43,010 nucleotides of DNA, taken from positions 1 through 43,010 of the forward strand of contig CAYSEX010000015.1 of assembly GCA_964430305.1 (NCBI GenBank). The letters are read 5' to 3'. Under the pieces are notes generated by a model that did not search any database, was not told where the DNA came from, and saw only the letters and a list, made by a program, of their open reading frames with translations. Both the position numbers and the translations under genes were made by a program. Shown in pieces: positions 16,890 through 25,703 of this stretch. Source of the stretch: CAIZGX01 sp964430305. GTDB taxonomy: Bacteria; Bacteroidota; Bacteroidia; Flavobacteriales_D; Sanyastnellaceae. Within the stretch, counting starts at the first letter, position 1; every line of letters begins with the position of its first letter.

Positions 16890-17572
16890 TCTTAATTATC
16901 AATAAACATAAAAATCCGTTTCGTTCAGCGAAGCGGATTTTTTTTGTGTTCGTATTTTTTGTGCTCATTCACATTTCAACCCATGCCCAACCTGTTCAAT
17001 TATCGGACTCTTTGAAGGGCGTATTTCGCGAGCACGCTCAACCCAATTGGCATTGGGACACATGGGCTACGTATGTCTATGGTAAATCATTGAATGTGCA
17101 ATCGTTGAAGTTAGGTGCTTTGTTCGGAAAACGATTGGAATTGGGTATTGCATATAACTGGTTATCGAATGGAGTTTATTTCGATCAAGAATGGGAACAG
17201 AACAAGTACCGCATGCAATATGAACTTCGGTATGGTGGAATATATACAGAGGTGAAATTTTTTAAGCAAGGGAGATGGAGTGGTACCTTACCTATATTTT
17301 TAGGTACGGGTAAAAGCTATTATCAATTCAGAGATTTGACAGATACACGGAGGGTTGTATTTCAGAATAATGTGGTGGTTTATGAACCAGCTTTGAGGTT
17401 TAATTATAATGTTGCGAACTTGGTTCAAGTAGGAGCCGGATTGGGATATAGATTTATGCTTAAGAGCAATTCACAAATTCAAGAGCGTATAGTTTCTCCT
17501 AATTTTTTATTGACCGTGGGATTTGTTCCAGAAGGTTGGTGGCAACTTTGGAATAAGCTTTCAAATCGTTAA
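16886..17572 (+). CDS. outer-membrane beta-barrel-like hypothetical protein
   Basis: Up to 228 residues; I do not recognise the family. A signal peptide is plausible: a basic segment (KHKNPFRSAKR), a hydrophobic core (IFFVFVFFVLIHIS) and a cleavage site near THAQ. The mature part alternates aromatic/polar strands (YELRYGGIYTEVKFF, VQVGAGLGYRFMLK) and resembles a small outer-membrane barrel, though the last residues are NKLSNR rather than a terminal aromatic. There is no in-frame ATG near the start: candidates are TTG at 16886 (overlapping the coxA stop as CATTGA), or GTG at 16946 and 16961, which would remove the basic part of the signal. The TTG start gives the best signal peptide but places a terminator-like hairpin inside the gene. 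Confidence 0.6.
   Translation: MILIINKHKNPFRSAKRIFFVFVFFVLIHISTHAQPVQLSDSLKGVFREHAQPNWHWDTWATYVYGKSLNVQSLKLGALFGKRLELGIAYNWLSNGVYFDQEWEQNKYRMQYELRYGGIYTEVKFFKQGRWSGTLPIFLGTGKSYYQFRDLTDTRRVVFQNNVVVYEPALRFNYNVANLVQVGAGLGYRFMLKSNSQIQERIVSPNFLLTVGFVPEGWWQLWNKLSNR
16912..16945 (+). terminator. intrinsic terminator-like hairpin after coxA
   Basis: The left arm AAATCCGTTTCG (16912-16923) pairs with CGAAGCGGATTT (16929-16940), 12 base pairs with one G-U, around a five-base loop TTCAG, followed by a run of eight T ending at 16945. This is a textbook intrinsic terminator for the act-cox operon, 22 bases after the coxA stop. It also overlaps codons of the following reading frame. Confidence 0.85.
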
Positions 17573-17574
17573 CC

Positions 17575-17582
17575 TATCTTTA
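17575..17582 (+). promoter_or_regulatory. candidate -7 element TATCTTTA for ruvB
   Basis: TATCTTTA matches TAnnTTTG except for the last base and ends four bases before the ruvB ATG. A TTTG at 17547-17550 lies 24 bases upstream, slightly beyond the usual spacing. The site would give a leaderless or near-leaderless ruvB-queG mRNA. Confidence 0.3.
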
Positions 17583-17586
17583 CAGC

Positions 17587-18606
17587 ATGTCAGAAGATTT
17601 TGATATTCGCAACGAAGCCGAAGGGTCAACAGATAAGGACTTAGAAAGGGTACTAAGACCGAAGTCATTTGATGATTTTACAGGCCAACGCCAGGTTTTA
17701 GATAATCTTCAGATTTTCGTTCAAGCAGCAAAAATGCGCGGTGAGGCGTTAGATCATGTTTTGTTGCATGGTCCTCCCGGTCTAGGTAAAACTACCTTGG
17801 CTTATATCGTTTCCTTGGAAATGGGAGTCAACATTAAAACTACCTCTGGACCCGTATTGGATAAACCCGCAGATTTGGCCGGACTGTTAACCAATCTAGA
17901 GCCCAATGACGTTTTGTTCATAGACGAAATTCATCGGTTAAGTCCAGTAGTGGAGGAGTATCTATATAGTGCAATGGAGGATTTTTGTATTGACTTGGTA
18001 ATTGATTCTGGACCGAATGCACGTTCGGTTCAATTGACTTTGAATCCATTTACACTTGTTGGCGCAACAACAAGAAGTGGACTTTTGACCGCTCCTTTGC
18101 GAGCAAGATTTGGAATCAATGCAAGACTAAGTTATTATGATTCACGAACCTTAACAGATATTGTGGAACGCAGTTCGGCGATTTTGAAAATGCCTATTAC
18201 AGAGGATGCTTCTTATGAAATAGCTCGAAGAAGTAGAGGTACACCGCGTATAGCAAATGCATTGCTGAGGAGAGTTAGGGATTTTGCGCAAATCAAAGGA
18301 GATGGCACCATTAATATAGAGATTGCGCAATTGGCATTGAATGCCTTGAATGTAGATGCCTTAGGTTTAGATGAAATGGACACGAAATTATTGAATACCC
18401 TAATGAATAAATTCAACGGGGGGCCGGTTGGATTGAATACATTGGCCACTGCAGTTGGAGAGGATTCAGGTACCATTGAAGAGGTATATGAACCCTATTT
18501 AATTCAAGAAGGATTTATTATTCGAACGCCTCGTGGTAGACAGCTTACTGATATGGCCTATAAACATCTTGGGAAGCTTCGAACCAAACCAGGTGAGTTG
18601 TTTTAA
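17587..18606 (+). CDS. ruvB: Holliday junction branch-migration ATPase RuvB
   Basis: 339 residues, full length. RuvB is the hexameric AAA+ motor that, with RuvA, drives branch migration during recombinational repair. Walker A GPPGLGKTTLAYI lies near residue 61, Walker B LFIDEIHRLSP near 113, sensor 1 in GATTRSGLLTAPLRARFG near 163, and the C-terminal winged-helix domain ends in TPRGRQLTDMAYKHLG, the arginine-containing DNA-contact region of the family. Its stop codon shares one base with the queG start (TAATG), indicating coupling. ruvA and ruvC are not in the window. Confidence 0.98.
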   Translation: MSEDFDIRNEAEGSTDKDLERVLRPKSFDDFTGQRQVLDNLQIFVQAAKMRGEALDHVLLHGPPGLGKTTLAYIVSLEMGVNIKTTSGPVLDKPADLAGLLTNLEPNDVLFIDEIHRLSPVVEEYLYSAMEDFCIDLVIDSGPNARSVQLTLNPFTLVGATTRSGLLTAPLRARFGINARLSYYDSRTLTDIVERSSAILKMPITEDASYEIARRSRGTPRIANALLRRVRDFAQIKGDGTINIEIAQLALNALNVDALGLDEMDTKLLNTLMNKFNGGPVGLNTLATAVGEDSGTIEEVYEPYLIQEGFIIRTPRGRQLTDMAYKHLGKLRTKPGELF

Positions 18607-19520
18607 TGTTGGCATTGCAGCGTCATACCGAAATAGTTAAATCCATTGCCAGGGACCTTGGGTTCATGAGCTGCAGAATTTCAGAATCGGCTTTTCTTGA
18701 GTCTGAAGCATTACGTTTAGAGAATTGGCTGAAAAGTCAGGCGCACGGCGAAATGCAATACATGGAAAATCATTTTGATAAGCGATTGGACCCACGTCTA
18801 TTGGTTCCTGGATCGAAGTCAGTGGTTTCACTAGCTTATAATTATTTCCCAAAAGAGACAGGTCATTCACAATCACATAAGATTTCAAAATATGCTTGGG
18901 GTGAAGATTATCACTTGGTCATTAAAGAGAAATTATTTGAATTTGTAGAACGAATTCGTGAAGAGATTGGCGATGTACACGGACGTGTATTTGTAGATAG
19001 TGCACCGGTTCTTGAAAAGGCTTGGGCTGTGAAAAGTGGGTTAGGTTGGATTGGAAAAAATGCCAATGTCATTACCAAAGGTTCCGGTTCATTCTTTTTT
19101 TTAGCGGAGCTCATACTTGATTTAGAACTCGTTCCGGATACAATGGTTTCTGATCACTGCGGTACATGCACGGCTTGCATAGATGCTTGTCCAACCCAAG
19201 CAATTGTTGCCGATCATATAGTAGATGGAAGTAAGTGTATCTCTTATTTTACAATTGAATTAAAAAGTGCAGTTCCAGAAGAATGGAAGTCGAAATTGGA
19301 TGACTGGATATTCGGCTGTGATGTGTGTCAAGACGTATGTCCTTGGAATAAATTTTCTAAACCGAATTCTGAGTCTCGATTCGATTTAAAGGATTCGCTT
19401 CGAACTACAACGAAACAAGATTGGTTGGAAATGACGGAAGAAATTTTTAATGAGCAATTCGGAAACTCTCCGCTCATGCGACCAGGATTAAAGAAAATTC
19501 AAAGTCATTTTTCCGATTAA
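18606..19520 (+). CDS. queG: epoxyqueuosine reductase
   Basis: 304 residues. QueG performs the last step of queuosine synthesis, reducing epoxyqueuosine in tRNA anticodons with a cobalamin cofactor and two [4Fe-4S] clusters. Both cluster motifs are present: CGTCTACIDACPTQAI (about residues 184-199) and CDVCQDVCPWNKF (about 239-251). The N-terminal half contains the usual MQYMENHFDKRLDPRLL region and GLGWIGKNANVI. It lacks the HEAT-repeat extension of longer homologues, as is common. It is coupled to ruvB by a one-base overlap and converges on folC with a four-base overlap (TTAA). Confidence 0.96.
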   Translation: MLALQRHTEIVKSIARDLGFMSCRISESAFLESEALRLENWLKSQAHGEMQYMENHFDKRLDPRLLVPGSKSVVSLAYNYFPKETGHSQSHKISKYAWGEDYHLVIKEKLFEFVERIREEIGDVHGRVFVDSAPVLEKAWAVKSGLGWIGKNANVITKGSGSFFFLAELILDLELVPDTMVSDHCGTCTACIDACPTQAIVADHIVDGSKCISYFTIELKSAVPEEWKSKLDDWIFGCDVCQDVCPWNKFSKPNSESRFDLKDSLRTTTKQDWLEMTEEIFNEQFGNSPLMRPGLKKIQSHFSD

Positions 19521-20740
19521 TCTTCCGAAGGAAGTATCTCTGCAACGGTGAATATACTTCCTGTAACCACAATTAAATCTTCGGTGAGAGCAAGTTTCTT
19601 GGCTGCATTCAATGCGAGTTCTACGGAATGATACGTTTCTCCTGTTAGTCCAACGGCTGCCGCTTTCAATTGTAATTCTTCGGCGGGAAGTGCGCGAGGA
19701 ATATTAGCATGACAAAAATAGTAGTTGGCCTTTTTTGGGAATAAGGATAAGACTTCTTGGTGATCTTTGTCTGCTACCATTCCCAACACAACGTGAATAT
19801 TTGTGTTGTTATATGAATTGAGTTTTTCGCATAGATAGCGAATGCCATCTTCGTTGTGTGCAACTTCCGCAATGGTCAATGGAGATTGGTTAATGATCTC
19901 CCATCGGCCTCTTAATTTGGTATTTCGAATGACATTCTCAAAACCCAAGCGAATGGATTCAGCATTTAATTGCCAACCCAGTTGTTGCAATTCTGTTAAG
20001 GCTGCAAACGCGGTTCTTTCATTTTCAATTTGATAGTTACCATGAAGCGCGCTTGCAGGGGCTTGGATATTTTTTGCGTATATGACTTGGGCATTTTTAG
20101 ACAAAGCAATTTGCTCAATGACCTGCGTTGCGCTATACTCAATATTTCCAAGAATTACGGGAGTGTTTTTTTTAATAATACCTGCTTTTTCAAAGGCAAT
20201 TTTTTCAATGGTGTCACCGAGAAATTGCATGTGATCTTTTCCAATAGAAGTGATCACGGTGAGCTCTGGATGAATGATATTGGTACTATCTAGTCTTCCT
20301 CCCATACCTACTTCAATAACAGCAATATCTACTTCCTCACGTGCGAAAAAAGAGAAGGCCATGGCTGTTGTTATTTCAAAGAATGAGGGTTGAATTTGTT
20401 CCCAAGTGGCTTTGTTTTCGAGAACGAAATGAGTTACAAAAGACTCACTTATTTTTTTTCCATTGATTCTCATTCGCTCACGAAAATCGAGCAAGTGGGG
20501 TGAAGTGAAAAGGCCAACCTTTAAGCCTTGCTCCATGAGGGCGGAAGCGATAAGACTTGAGGTGGATCCTTTACCATTGGTGCCGGCAACATGAACACTT
20601 TTAAATTTGAGATGGGGATTGCCAAGTTGGTTGCACAACTGAAGAATATTTCCAATATCGGGTTTGTATGCAGCTGCTCCAATTCTGTGAAACATGGGCA
20701 GTTGTTCGAATAAATACTGAACAGCTTCAGTGTAGGTCAT
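19517..20740 (-). CDS. folC: bifunctional folylpolyglutamate synthase / dihydrofolate synthase
   Basis: 407 residues. A Mur-ligase-fold enzyme that adds glutamate to dihydropteroate and to reduced folates, in the cytoplasm. The ATP-binding loop HVAGTNGKGSTSSLIA is near residue 50, followed by GLFTSPHLLDFRERMRING and the Mur-like EVGMGGRLDSTNII and SIGKDHMQFLG. The C-terminal domain contains VLGMVADKDHQEVL and ends VTGSIFTVAEILPSED, as in the family. It is the last gene of the exbB-exbD-tonB-folC run, two bases after tonB, with no functional relation to energy transduction. Its stop codon overlaps that of queG. Confidence 0.95.
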   Translation of the reverse strand: MTYTEAVQYLFEQLPMFHRIGAAAYKPDIGNILQLCNQLGNPHLKFKSVHVAGTNGKGSTSSLIASALMEQGLKVGLFTSPHLLDFRERMRINGKKISESFVTHFVLENKATWEQIQPSFFEITTAMAFSFFAREEVDIAVIEVGMGGRLDSTNIIHPELTVITSIGKDHMQFLGDTIEKIAFEKAGIIKKNTPVILGNIEYSATQVIEQIALSKNAQVIYAKNIQAPASALHGNYQIENERTAFAALTELQQLGWQLNAESIRLGFENVIRNTKLRGRWEIINQSPLTIAEVAHNEDGIRYLCEKLNSYNNTNIHVVLGMVADKDHQEVLSLFPKKANYYFCHANIPRALPAEELQLKAAAVGLTGETYHSVELALNAAKKLALTEDLIVVTGSIFTVAEILPSED

Positions 20741-20742
20741 GT

Positions 20743-21531
20743 TTATTTCACAGACAAGTAGATGACAATTTCTCCTACTACTGGGGTAGCATTCGGACTA
20801 GCGGTGAAAGTGGCATTCTTTGCAGCTTCTATGGCCAAGTTCTGGTTGAATTCATGATCTGAGCGCAAGGTGGTACTTTTTACTGTCGCTTTCGTTACTC
20901 GACCATTTTGATCTACTGTAATTGAAAGCACCACTTTACCCGATGATGTGGGTTTCTTTCCTGTACTAGGTTTGTTTTTAATGTCTCGCCCCTCAAGTTT
21001 CCACGATCCATTACCCAAACCATTCCCGTTACCAGCAAAATCTCCGAAGCCTTTTCCGTTTCCTTTTCCATCGCCACCGTCATTTCCCCCTCCTTTTCCA
21101 CCCTTACCGCCTCCATGGGTGTCATCTTGTCCGCCGCCACCGTTGAGCGCGTTGAAGATGTCATCTCTTGGATCAACAGGGTCTGAAGTTTGTGTCTGCG
21201 TTGGATTGTTGGGGTTTGTAGGGTTGTTTGTTGGATTTTGTTTTTTCTCAACAGCAGAAAGTGTGGGTGCAGAAATATCTGAACTCAGCATCATTTCTGG
21301 AACATCAGAAAATTGAAATTCAACTTCCATCATGGCCATGGCGGGTTCTCCGGGTGAGGCTCCTTCGCCTTCTCCCACAGGGTTTCCGCCACCTCCACCG
21401 CCACCTTCTTCTTTCACTTCAGGTTGAATTTTAGCAGCGGCGAGTAGAATAAAAAGAAACACCACAAGCGTGTGAAGCGCTATACTTACGCCACCGCCAA
21501 TGAGTTTGTTATTTTTTTCGTCTTTGGTCAT
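20743..21531 (-). CDS. TonB-family energy transducer with Gly-rich spacer
   Basis: 262 residues. TonB proteins couple the inner-membrane ExbB/ExbD proton motor to outer-membrane receptors. One membrane anchor lies at about residues 12-33. The periplasmic spacer is unusual in composition: a run of seven Gly near 43-49, an Asn-Pro-Thr-rich stretch near 97-112, and a Gly/Lys/Asn/Asp-rich stretch of about 45 residues near 130-178 in place of the classical Pro-Lys spacer. The last 75 residues are the TonB C-terminal domain (SGKVVLSITVDQNGRVTKAT). The start overlaps the exbD stop as ATGA. A TolA-like role is an alternative. Confidence 0.85.
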   Translation of the reverse strand: MTKDEKNNKLIGGGVSIALHTLVVFLFILLAAAKIQPEVKEEGGGGGGGNPVGEGEGASPGEPAMAMMEVEFQFSDVPEMMLSSDISAPTLSAVEKKQNPTNNPTNPNNPTQTQTSDPVDPRDDIFNALNGGGGQDDTHGGGKGGKGGGNDGGDGKGNGKGFGDFAGNGNGLGNGSWKLEGRDIKNKPSTGKKPTSSGKVVLSITVDQNGRVTKATVKSTTLRSDHEFNQNLAIEAAKNATFTASPNATPVVGEIVIYLSVK

Positions 21532-21926
21532 TTCGCTTTTTCTGTTGCAATGAATGGAGTTCCGCCAATGTTTTGAATGGCTGAAAAAAGTTCAATTGTT
21601 TCTCCTGTGGGTACATTTCTGTCAACCAATAGAATGACACGCTTATCAGTACTTGATGCAAGTTCTTGTTCTAGTTGTGCAACAATAGCTTCTTTGGTGG
21701 TCGCATTATTGTTGAGGGTGTATGCTAAATCCTTTGTAATGGCAACAGAAATTTTAGCAGGATTTTCTTTCCCCGTTGCGGCACTTGGTTTCTCAATCTC
21801 AGCCGATAAATTTTGAACAGCACTTGCACTGGCTATGATGAAGAAGATAAGAAGCATGAAGATGATATCGGAAAGCGTTGACATTCCCGACTCAATATGC
21901 ACTTTATGTTTTTTTCCGAAGTTCAT
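21528..21926 (-). CDS. exbD: ExbD/TolR-family proton-channel subunit
   Basis: 132 residues, normal for the family. One membrane helix near residues 20-40 carries the conserved proton-relay Asp (STLSDIIFMLLIFFIIAS). A periplasmic domain follows with VILLVDRNVPTGETIELFS, the typical ExbD strand-helix. It assembles with the pentameric ExbB-type protein encoded just upstream to power TonB. The gene starts 11 bases after exbB ends and overlaps the tonB start by four bases, so the three products are likely made together. TolR is the alternative name; the adjacent TonB-type protein favours ExbD. Confidence 0.92.
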   Translation of the reverse strand: MNFGKKHKVHIESGMSTLSDIIFMLLIFFIIASASAVQNLSAEIEKPSAATGKENPAKISVAITKDLAYTLNNNATTKEAIVAQLEQELASSTDKRVILLVDRNVPTGETIELFSAIQNIGGTPFIATEKAK

Positions 21927-21937
21927 GGGAACGGATT

Positions 21938-22645
21938 TTAGTGAACGGGTTCGTCTAAGATATCTACAAATTCTACGGCATGCACTTCCATGCTATTCAC
22001 TACGCGACCAATTCGCGTAGTTAAAGTATTGTATGCAACATAGGCAAGCATACCAACAACAAGCCCTGCCGCTGATGAGATCATTTTTACATAAAGACCT
22101 GCAGATACCGAGTCAATTGGAATTTTACCTTCAGCAGCTTCTGGACTCATGGAGATGTCATGGAAGATGGTGATTACGCCAATGACCGTTCCTAAGAATC
22201 CGAACATGGGTGCAATGGATGAGATGATTGCAAGAATGGGTGTGTTTTTTTCAAGGCTGGCAATTTCTAACTTCCCTGAATTTTCAATGGCTCCTTTGAT
22301 GTCTTCCAAAGGCTTGCCTATTCGACCAATTCCTTTACCAATCATACGAGCAACCGGTGTGTTATTGGTAACACAAAGGTTTTTCGCAGAATCTATTTTC
22401 CCTTGATTAATGTATTGTTTAATGTTCGACATGAATGAACTGTCTTCTTTGCTGGCCTTGGAAAGGGTTAACCAGCGTTCTACGAAAATGTAAACAGTTA
22501 TAAGACTCATTAACAAAAGGGGGATATAGATATACCAACCTTTAAAAACGAGATCAGCGATATCAACGGTTCCAGTTTTTGCTGCTGCTTCGGCACCAGC
22601 TGTAGCTGCGTTGGCGCCATCCAATAAAAAGAAGTAAGAATGCAT
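21938..22645 (-). CDS. exbB: MotA/TolQ/ExbB-family proton-channel protein
   Basis: 235 residues. Three membrane helices are apparent near 35-55, 133-160 and 185-210, the standard ExbB/TolQ topology with a cytoplasmic loop between the first and second. The second and third helices contain the conserved ISSIAPMFGFLGTVIGVI and the small-residue-rich ISSAAGLVVGMLAYVAY. The N-terminal 30 residues are periplasmic and Ala-rich. It is first in the exbB-exbD-tonB-folC run. The 100-base gap upstream (22646-22745), between this gene and the end of dnaE, holds no strong promoter or terminator that I can see. Confidence 0.92.
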   Translation of the reverse strand: MHSYFFLLDGANAATAGAEAAAKTGTVDIADLVFKGWYIYIPLLLMSLITVYIFVERWLTLSKASKEDSSFMSNIKQYINQGKIDSAKNLCVTNNTPVARMIGKGIGRIGKPLEDIKGAIENSGKLEIASLEKNTPILAIISSIAPMFGFLGTVIGVITIFHDISMSPEAAEGKIPIDSVSAGLYVKMISSAAGLVVGMLAYVAYNTLTTRIGRVVNSMEVHAVEFVDILDEPVH

Positions 22646-22745
22646 GTCTTGCGATTTAGGTTTTTCTAACGCTCAAATTTCTTTTGAAATTGTGTAAGGT
22701 CTTGTTCTTCTTGTTTGAGTTATTCATAACAACCCGTTGACAAAC

Positions 22746-25703
22746 CTATTTTCGATCTGCGTATCGCGGGTCTTTTTTGTACGGAATTTTTTCTGCAGAC
22801 TTGGCTTCAATGGTAAATGCCCCAAACTCTTCTGAGACCATTCCCTCTATTTTATAGACCCCGCGTCCTCTGAATTGTGCATGTGACAACGTATTTGGAA
22901 AATGAACCGTGTCGAAAAAATGCCAGTGACAATCGAAAAAAGTACCGAATAGCATCAATTCACCGGTCTGAGTTTTGGTTCGTTTGGTGTTGACCAAATA
23001 GCCAAGAACATGAACAGATTTGCCCACGAGGTTTTGAAGTGTTTGGCTTACAGGAACTACAGGAAAGTGATCAATGAGGTCAAACGGATTGATGAGAGGA
23101 AACTCGAACAATTCCATTTGGTCGTAAGCATCTTCAACCCAATTGTCTTCTAACAGCGGTAGATTTAAGTTTTTTTCTTCAGGAAGGAAAAGCGATGGGG
23201 TGGGTTGACTCTTCTTTTTATTTCCGTGGAAATGAGCTTCCCAAAGCAATTGTTTTTTTGATTTTTCTAATTTTCTGAAACACCCACAGCGAATCAATAG
23301 TGTTATTTGTTCAACAGAAATTCCGGTTTCATGCATAAAATGAGAAACGCTCATGCACACGTCAATTTTATTGAAGGCAATCGTTTTCTGAATGGTGTTG
23401 GATTCAAGTCCTTTGATAAGAGAAAAGCCAAGCAGAATTGTTTTTTCTACAAGAATGGAATGTACTTGACTTTGAAAAATGCACGGAGGTTCAATGGCTG
23501 CTCCATGCCTTTTTGCCTCTAATAAATAAATTTCAGTATCGTAAAATCCACCAAAATGATTAATCGTTGCGGTCATGTACTCCAATGGATAGTAGGCCTT
23601 TAAGAAGAGGCTCTGAAAACTTTCCACCGCATAGCTGGCACTGTGTCCTTTAGCAAAGGCGTACCCGGCAAAGCTTTCTATTTGTCTCCATATTTCTTGT
23701 ACATCTTCTATTGCATTTCCTTTTTGAATCGCATTCTGAAAAAACGCATTTTTAGCATGTTCGAATTCTTCTCTTCCACGAAACTTGCCACTCATTCCTC
23801 TTCTTAATACATCGGCTTCCGCAAGAGATAATCCGCCGAAATGATGCGCCACTTTAATCACATCTTCTTGGTAAACCATGACACCGTAGGTTTCAGGCAT
23901 GATTTCCAAAAGTTGGGTATGCGCATTTTTTCGCATTTCAGGATTTCGATGACGAAGAATATATTCTTTCATCATACCGCTGCTACTCACACCTGGTCGA
24001 ATGACCGAGCTGGCTGCTACCAATCCCAAGTAGGTGTCTACCTGAAGTTTGGTCATGAGCATACGCATGGCAGGCGATTCAACATAAAAACATCCAATGG
24101 CTTGAGCAGATGAGAGCAAAGCTTTGATGTTCGGATCGTTTTTAAATTCGCGAATTTGATGTAAGTCTAAGGCTATGCCATGTTGCTGAAGTACCAGTTC
24201 TGTAGCCTCTTTTATTTTAGCCAATCCACGTTGTGATAAGATATCGAATTTGTGTAGGCCAATATCTTCGGCAACTACCATGTCAAATTGAACAGTTGGA
24301 AAACCTTTGGGGGGAAGGAACGTAGCTCCTGTTCTATGAATGGGTTCATTGGCAATGAGTATGCCTGCTGAATGAATAGCCAAACTATTCGGGAAATCTT
24401 GAAGTAGTGAGGCGTATTTTAAAACATGAAGTTGGTTTTTATCGAGGTTGTTCGGATTGAATTTTCCATCGCATAAAAAGTCAATTTCGTCTTTGGGTAG
24501 TCCGAAAACTTTTCCAAGTTCTCTAACGATGGCCTTGTATTGAAAGGTGTTGTATGCACCAAGCAGAGCAACATGGGGGAACCTGTGAAAAATATATTGT
24601 GTTATGTCTTCCCTGTCTGTCCATGAAAAATCAATGTCAAAATCGGGTGGGTTTTGTCGGTATAAATTAATGAATCGTTCAAAGTATAAATCCAATTCAA
24701 TGGGATCCACATCTGCAATACGAAGTAGAAATGCGACAAGGCTATTCGCTCCGCTTCCCCTTCCCACATAATAATAACCTTTGTTTCTCGCATATTGCGT
24801 AATGTCCCAGTTGATTAAAAAATAGGATAAGAATTTTTTTTCTTCAATAATAGCCAATTCTTTTTCCAAACGCGGAAGAACCATTTCTTGAATGGTAGTT
24901 GAATTGCCATAGCGGTATTCAATTCCTTCCAGTGCCAATTGTCGAAGTAAAAGTGCGTCTTCTGCTTCTGATGAGGTATAGACTTGTAAATTTCTGGGTT
25001 GTGATAACGAATGAAATTCGGTCCATCGGGTATTTTGAATAAATACTTGAAGTTGGTCGAGTAGATCGGGGGCGTTTAAGAATTTGCTGTAGAATTCTTC
25101 CGCTGAGACAAAGATGTCGGAAGAAGAACCTTGATCTTCTGAATTAAGTTTAGTGAGCAAACAGTTTTGTTCAATGCATCGTAAGAGTTGATGCATGTTC
25201 ATGTGTCTTTGGTTTCGGAAGGTGCAGGTCTGCCAGGCTATAGCTTTTTTTCGCTCATTGCTCCAAGGTGATCGTTCGAAGATGGGCAAGTCTTCCGCTT
25301 GAACACCAATGAATTCATTTGTTTGAAGTGAAAAAGATTTAAGTTTAATTTGTTTGAAGGGGTATACAACCCAACATTTTTCAAATTCGGGTGCTTGCTC
25401 TGGGAATTGTTTTTTTTCATGCAGATGCGTTGAAAGGAAATTGGAAATTTCCTCTACACCGGCAAAGCAATTCGTGTAAACTACGTAGAGACATGTTGCT
25501 CCGTTTCGAAAATCGACACCCCAAACGGGAGTGAGATTTGATTTTTTTTGAGTAATTCTTAAAAAGTCATGCAGCGTTGTTGTTGCATTTATTTCGGTTA
25601 TTCCCAATACCGAATGACCATTCTGTTCTGCAAAATCTATGCACTCATGAAGTGGCATTGTGCCATATCTGAGGCTGTAATATGAATGGCAGTTGATAAT
25701 CAC
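22746..25703 (-). CDS. short DnaE-type DNA polymerase III alpha subunit, degenerate PHP domain, probably error-prone
   Basis: 985 residues, about 170 shorter than a replicative DnaE. The C-family polymerase core is intact: PPDFDIDFSWTDRED (catalytic Asp pair, about residue 352) and HKFDILSQRGLAKI (third Asp, about 484), then VYQEDVIKVAHHFGG, FAGYAFAKGHSASYA and GGFYDTEIYLLEAKRHG, the last resembling DnaE2/ImuC. The N-terminal PHP domain is degenerate: where active PHP domains have HLHVHS and TDHGN, this has IINCHS and TEINA, so metal-dependent proofreading is unlikely. An OB fold follows near 890-945. It starts with GTG overlapping the yedK stop (GTGA). I infer a secondary, lesion-bypass polymerase; the replicative dnaE should be elsewhere. 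Confidence 0.88.
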   Translation of the reverse strand: MIINCHSYYSLRYGTMPLHECIDFAEQNGHSVLGITEINATTTLHDFLRITQKKSNLTPVWGVDFRNGATCLYVVYTNCFAGVEEISNFLSTHLHEKKQFPEQAPEFEKCWVVYPFKQIKLKSFSLQTNEFIGVQAEDLPIFERSPWSNERKKAIAWQTCTFRNQRHMNMHQLLRCIEQNCLLTKLNSEDQGSSSDIFVSAEEFYSKFLNAPDLLDQLQVFIQNTRWTEFHSLSQPRNLQVYTSSEAEDALLLRQLALEGIEYRYGNSTTIQEMVLPRLEKELAIIEEKKFLSYFLINWDITQYARNKGYYYVGRGSGANSLVAFLLRIADVDPIELDLYFERFINLYRQNPPDFDIDFSWTDREDITQYIFHRFPHVALLGAYNTFQYKAIVRELGKVFGLPKDEIDFLCDGKFNPNNLDKNQLHVLKYASLLQDFPNSLAIHSAGILIANEPIHRTGATFLPPKGFPTVQFDMVVAEDIGLHKFDILSQRGLAKIKEATELVLQQHGIALDLHQIREFKNDPNIKALLSSAQAIGCFYVESPAMRMLMTKLQVDTYLGLVAASSVIRPGVSSSGMMKEYILRHRNPEMRKNAHTQLLEIMPETYGVMVYQEDVIKVAHHFGGLSLAEADVLRRGMSGKFRGREEFEHAKNAFFQNAIQKGNAIEDVQEIWRQIESFAGYAFAKGHSASYAVESFQSLFLKAYYPLEYMTATINHFGGFYDTEIYLLEAKRHGAAIEPPCIFQSQVHSILVEKTILLGFSLIKGLESNTIQKTIAFNKIDVCMSVSHFMHETGISVEQITLLIRCGCFRKLEKSKKQLLWEAHFHGNKKKSQPTPSLFLPEEKNLNLPLLEDNWVEDAYDQMELFEFPLINPFDLIDHFPVVPVSQTLQNLVGKSVHVLGYLVNTKRTKTQTGELMLFGTFFDCHWHFFDTVHFPNTLSHAQFRGRGVYKIEGMVSEEFGAFTIEAKSAEKIPYKKDPRYADRK

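Noticed and set aside
20948..21316. Proline-rich open frame on the plus strand
   Set aside because: It is the complement of the Gly-rich tonB spacer, which makes Pro codons on the other strand.
23085..23125. QMELF in the DnaE-type polymerase, resembling a beta-clamp-binding motif
   Set aside because: The position corresponds to a conserved ordinary segment before a GFPL-like region in related polymerases, so the match is probably coincidental.
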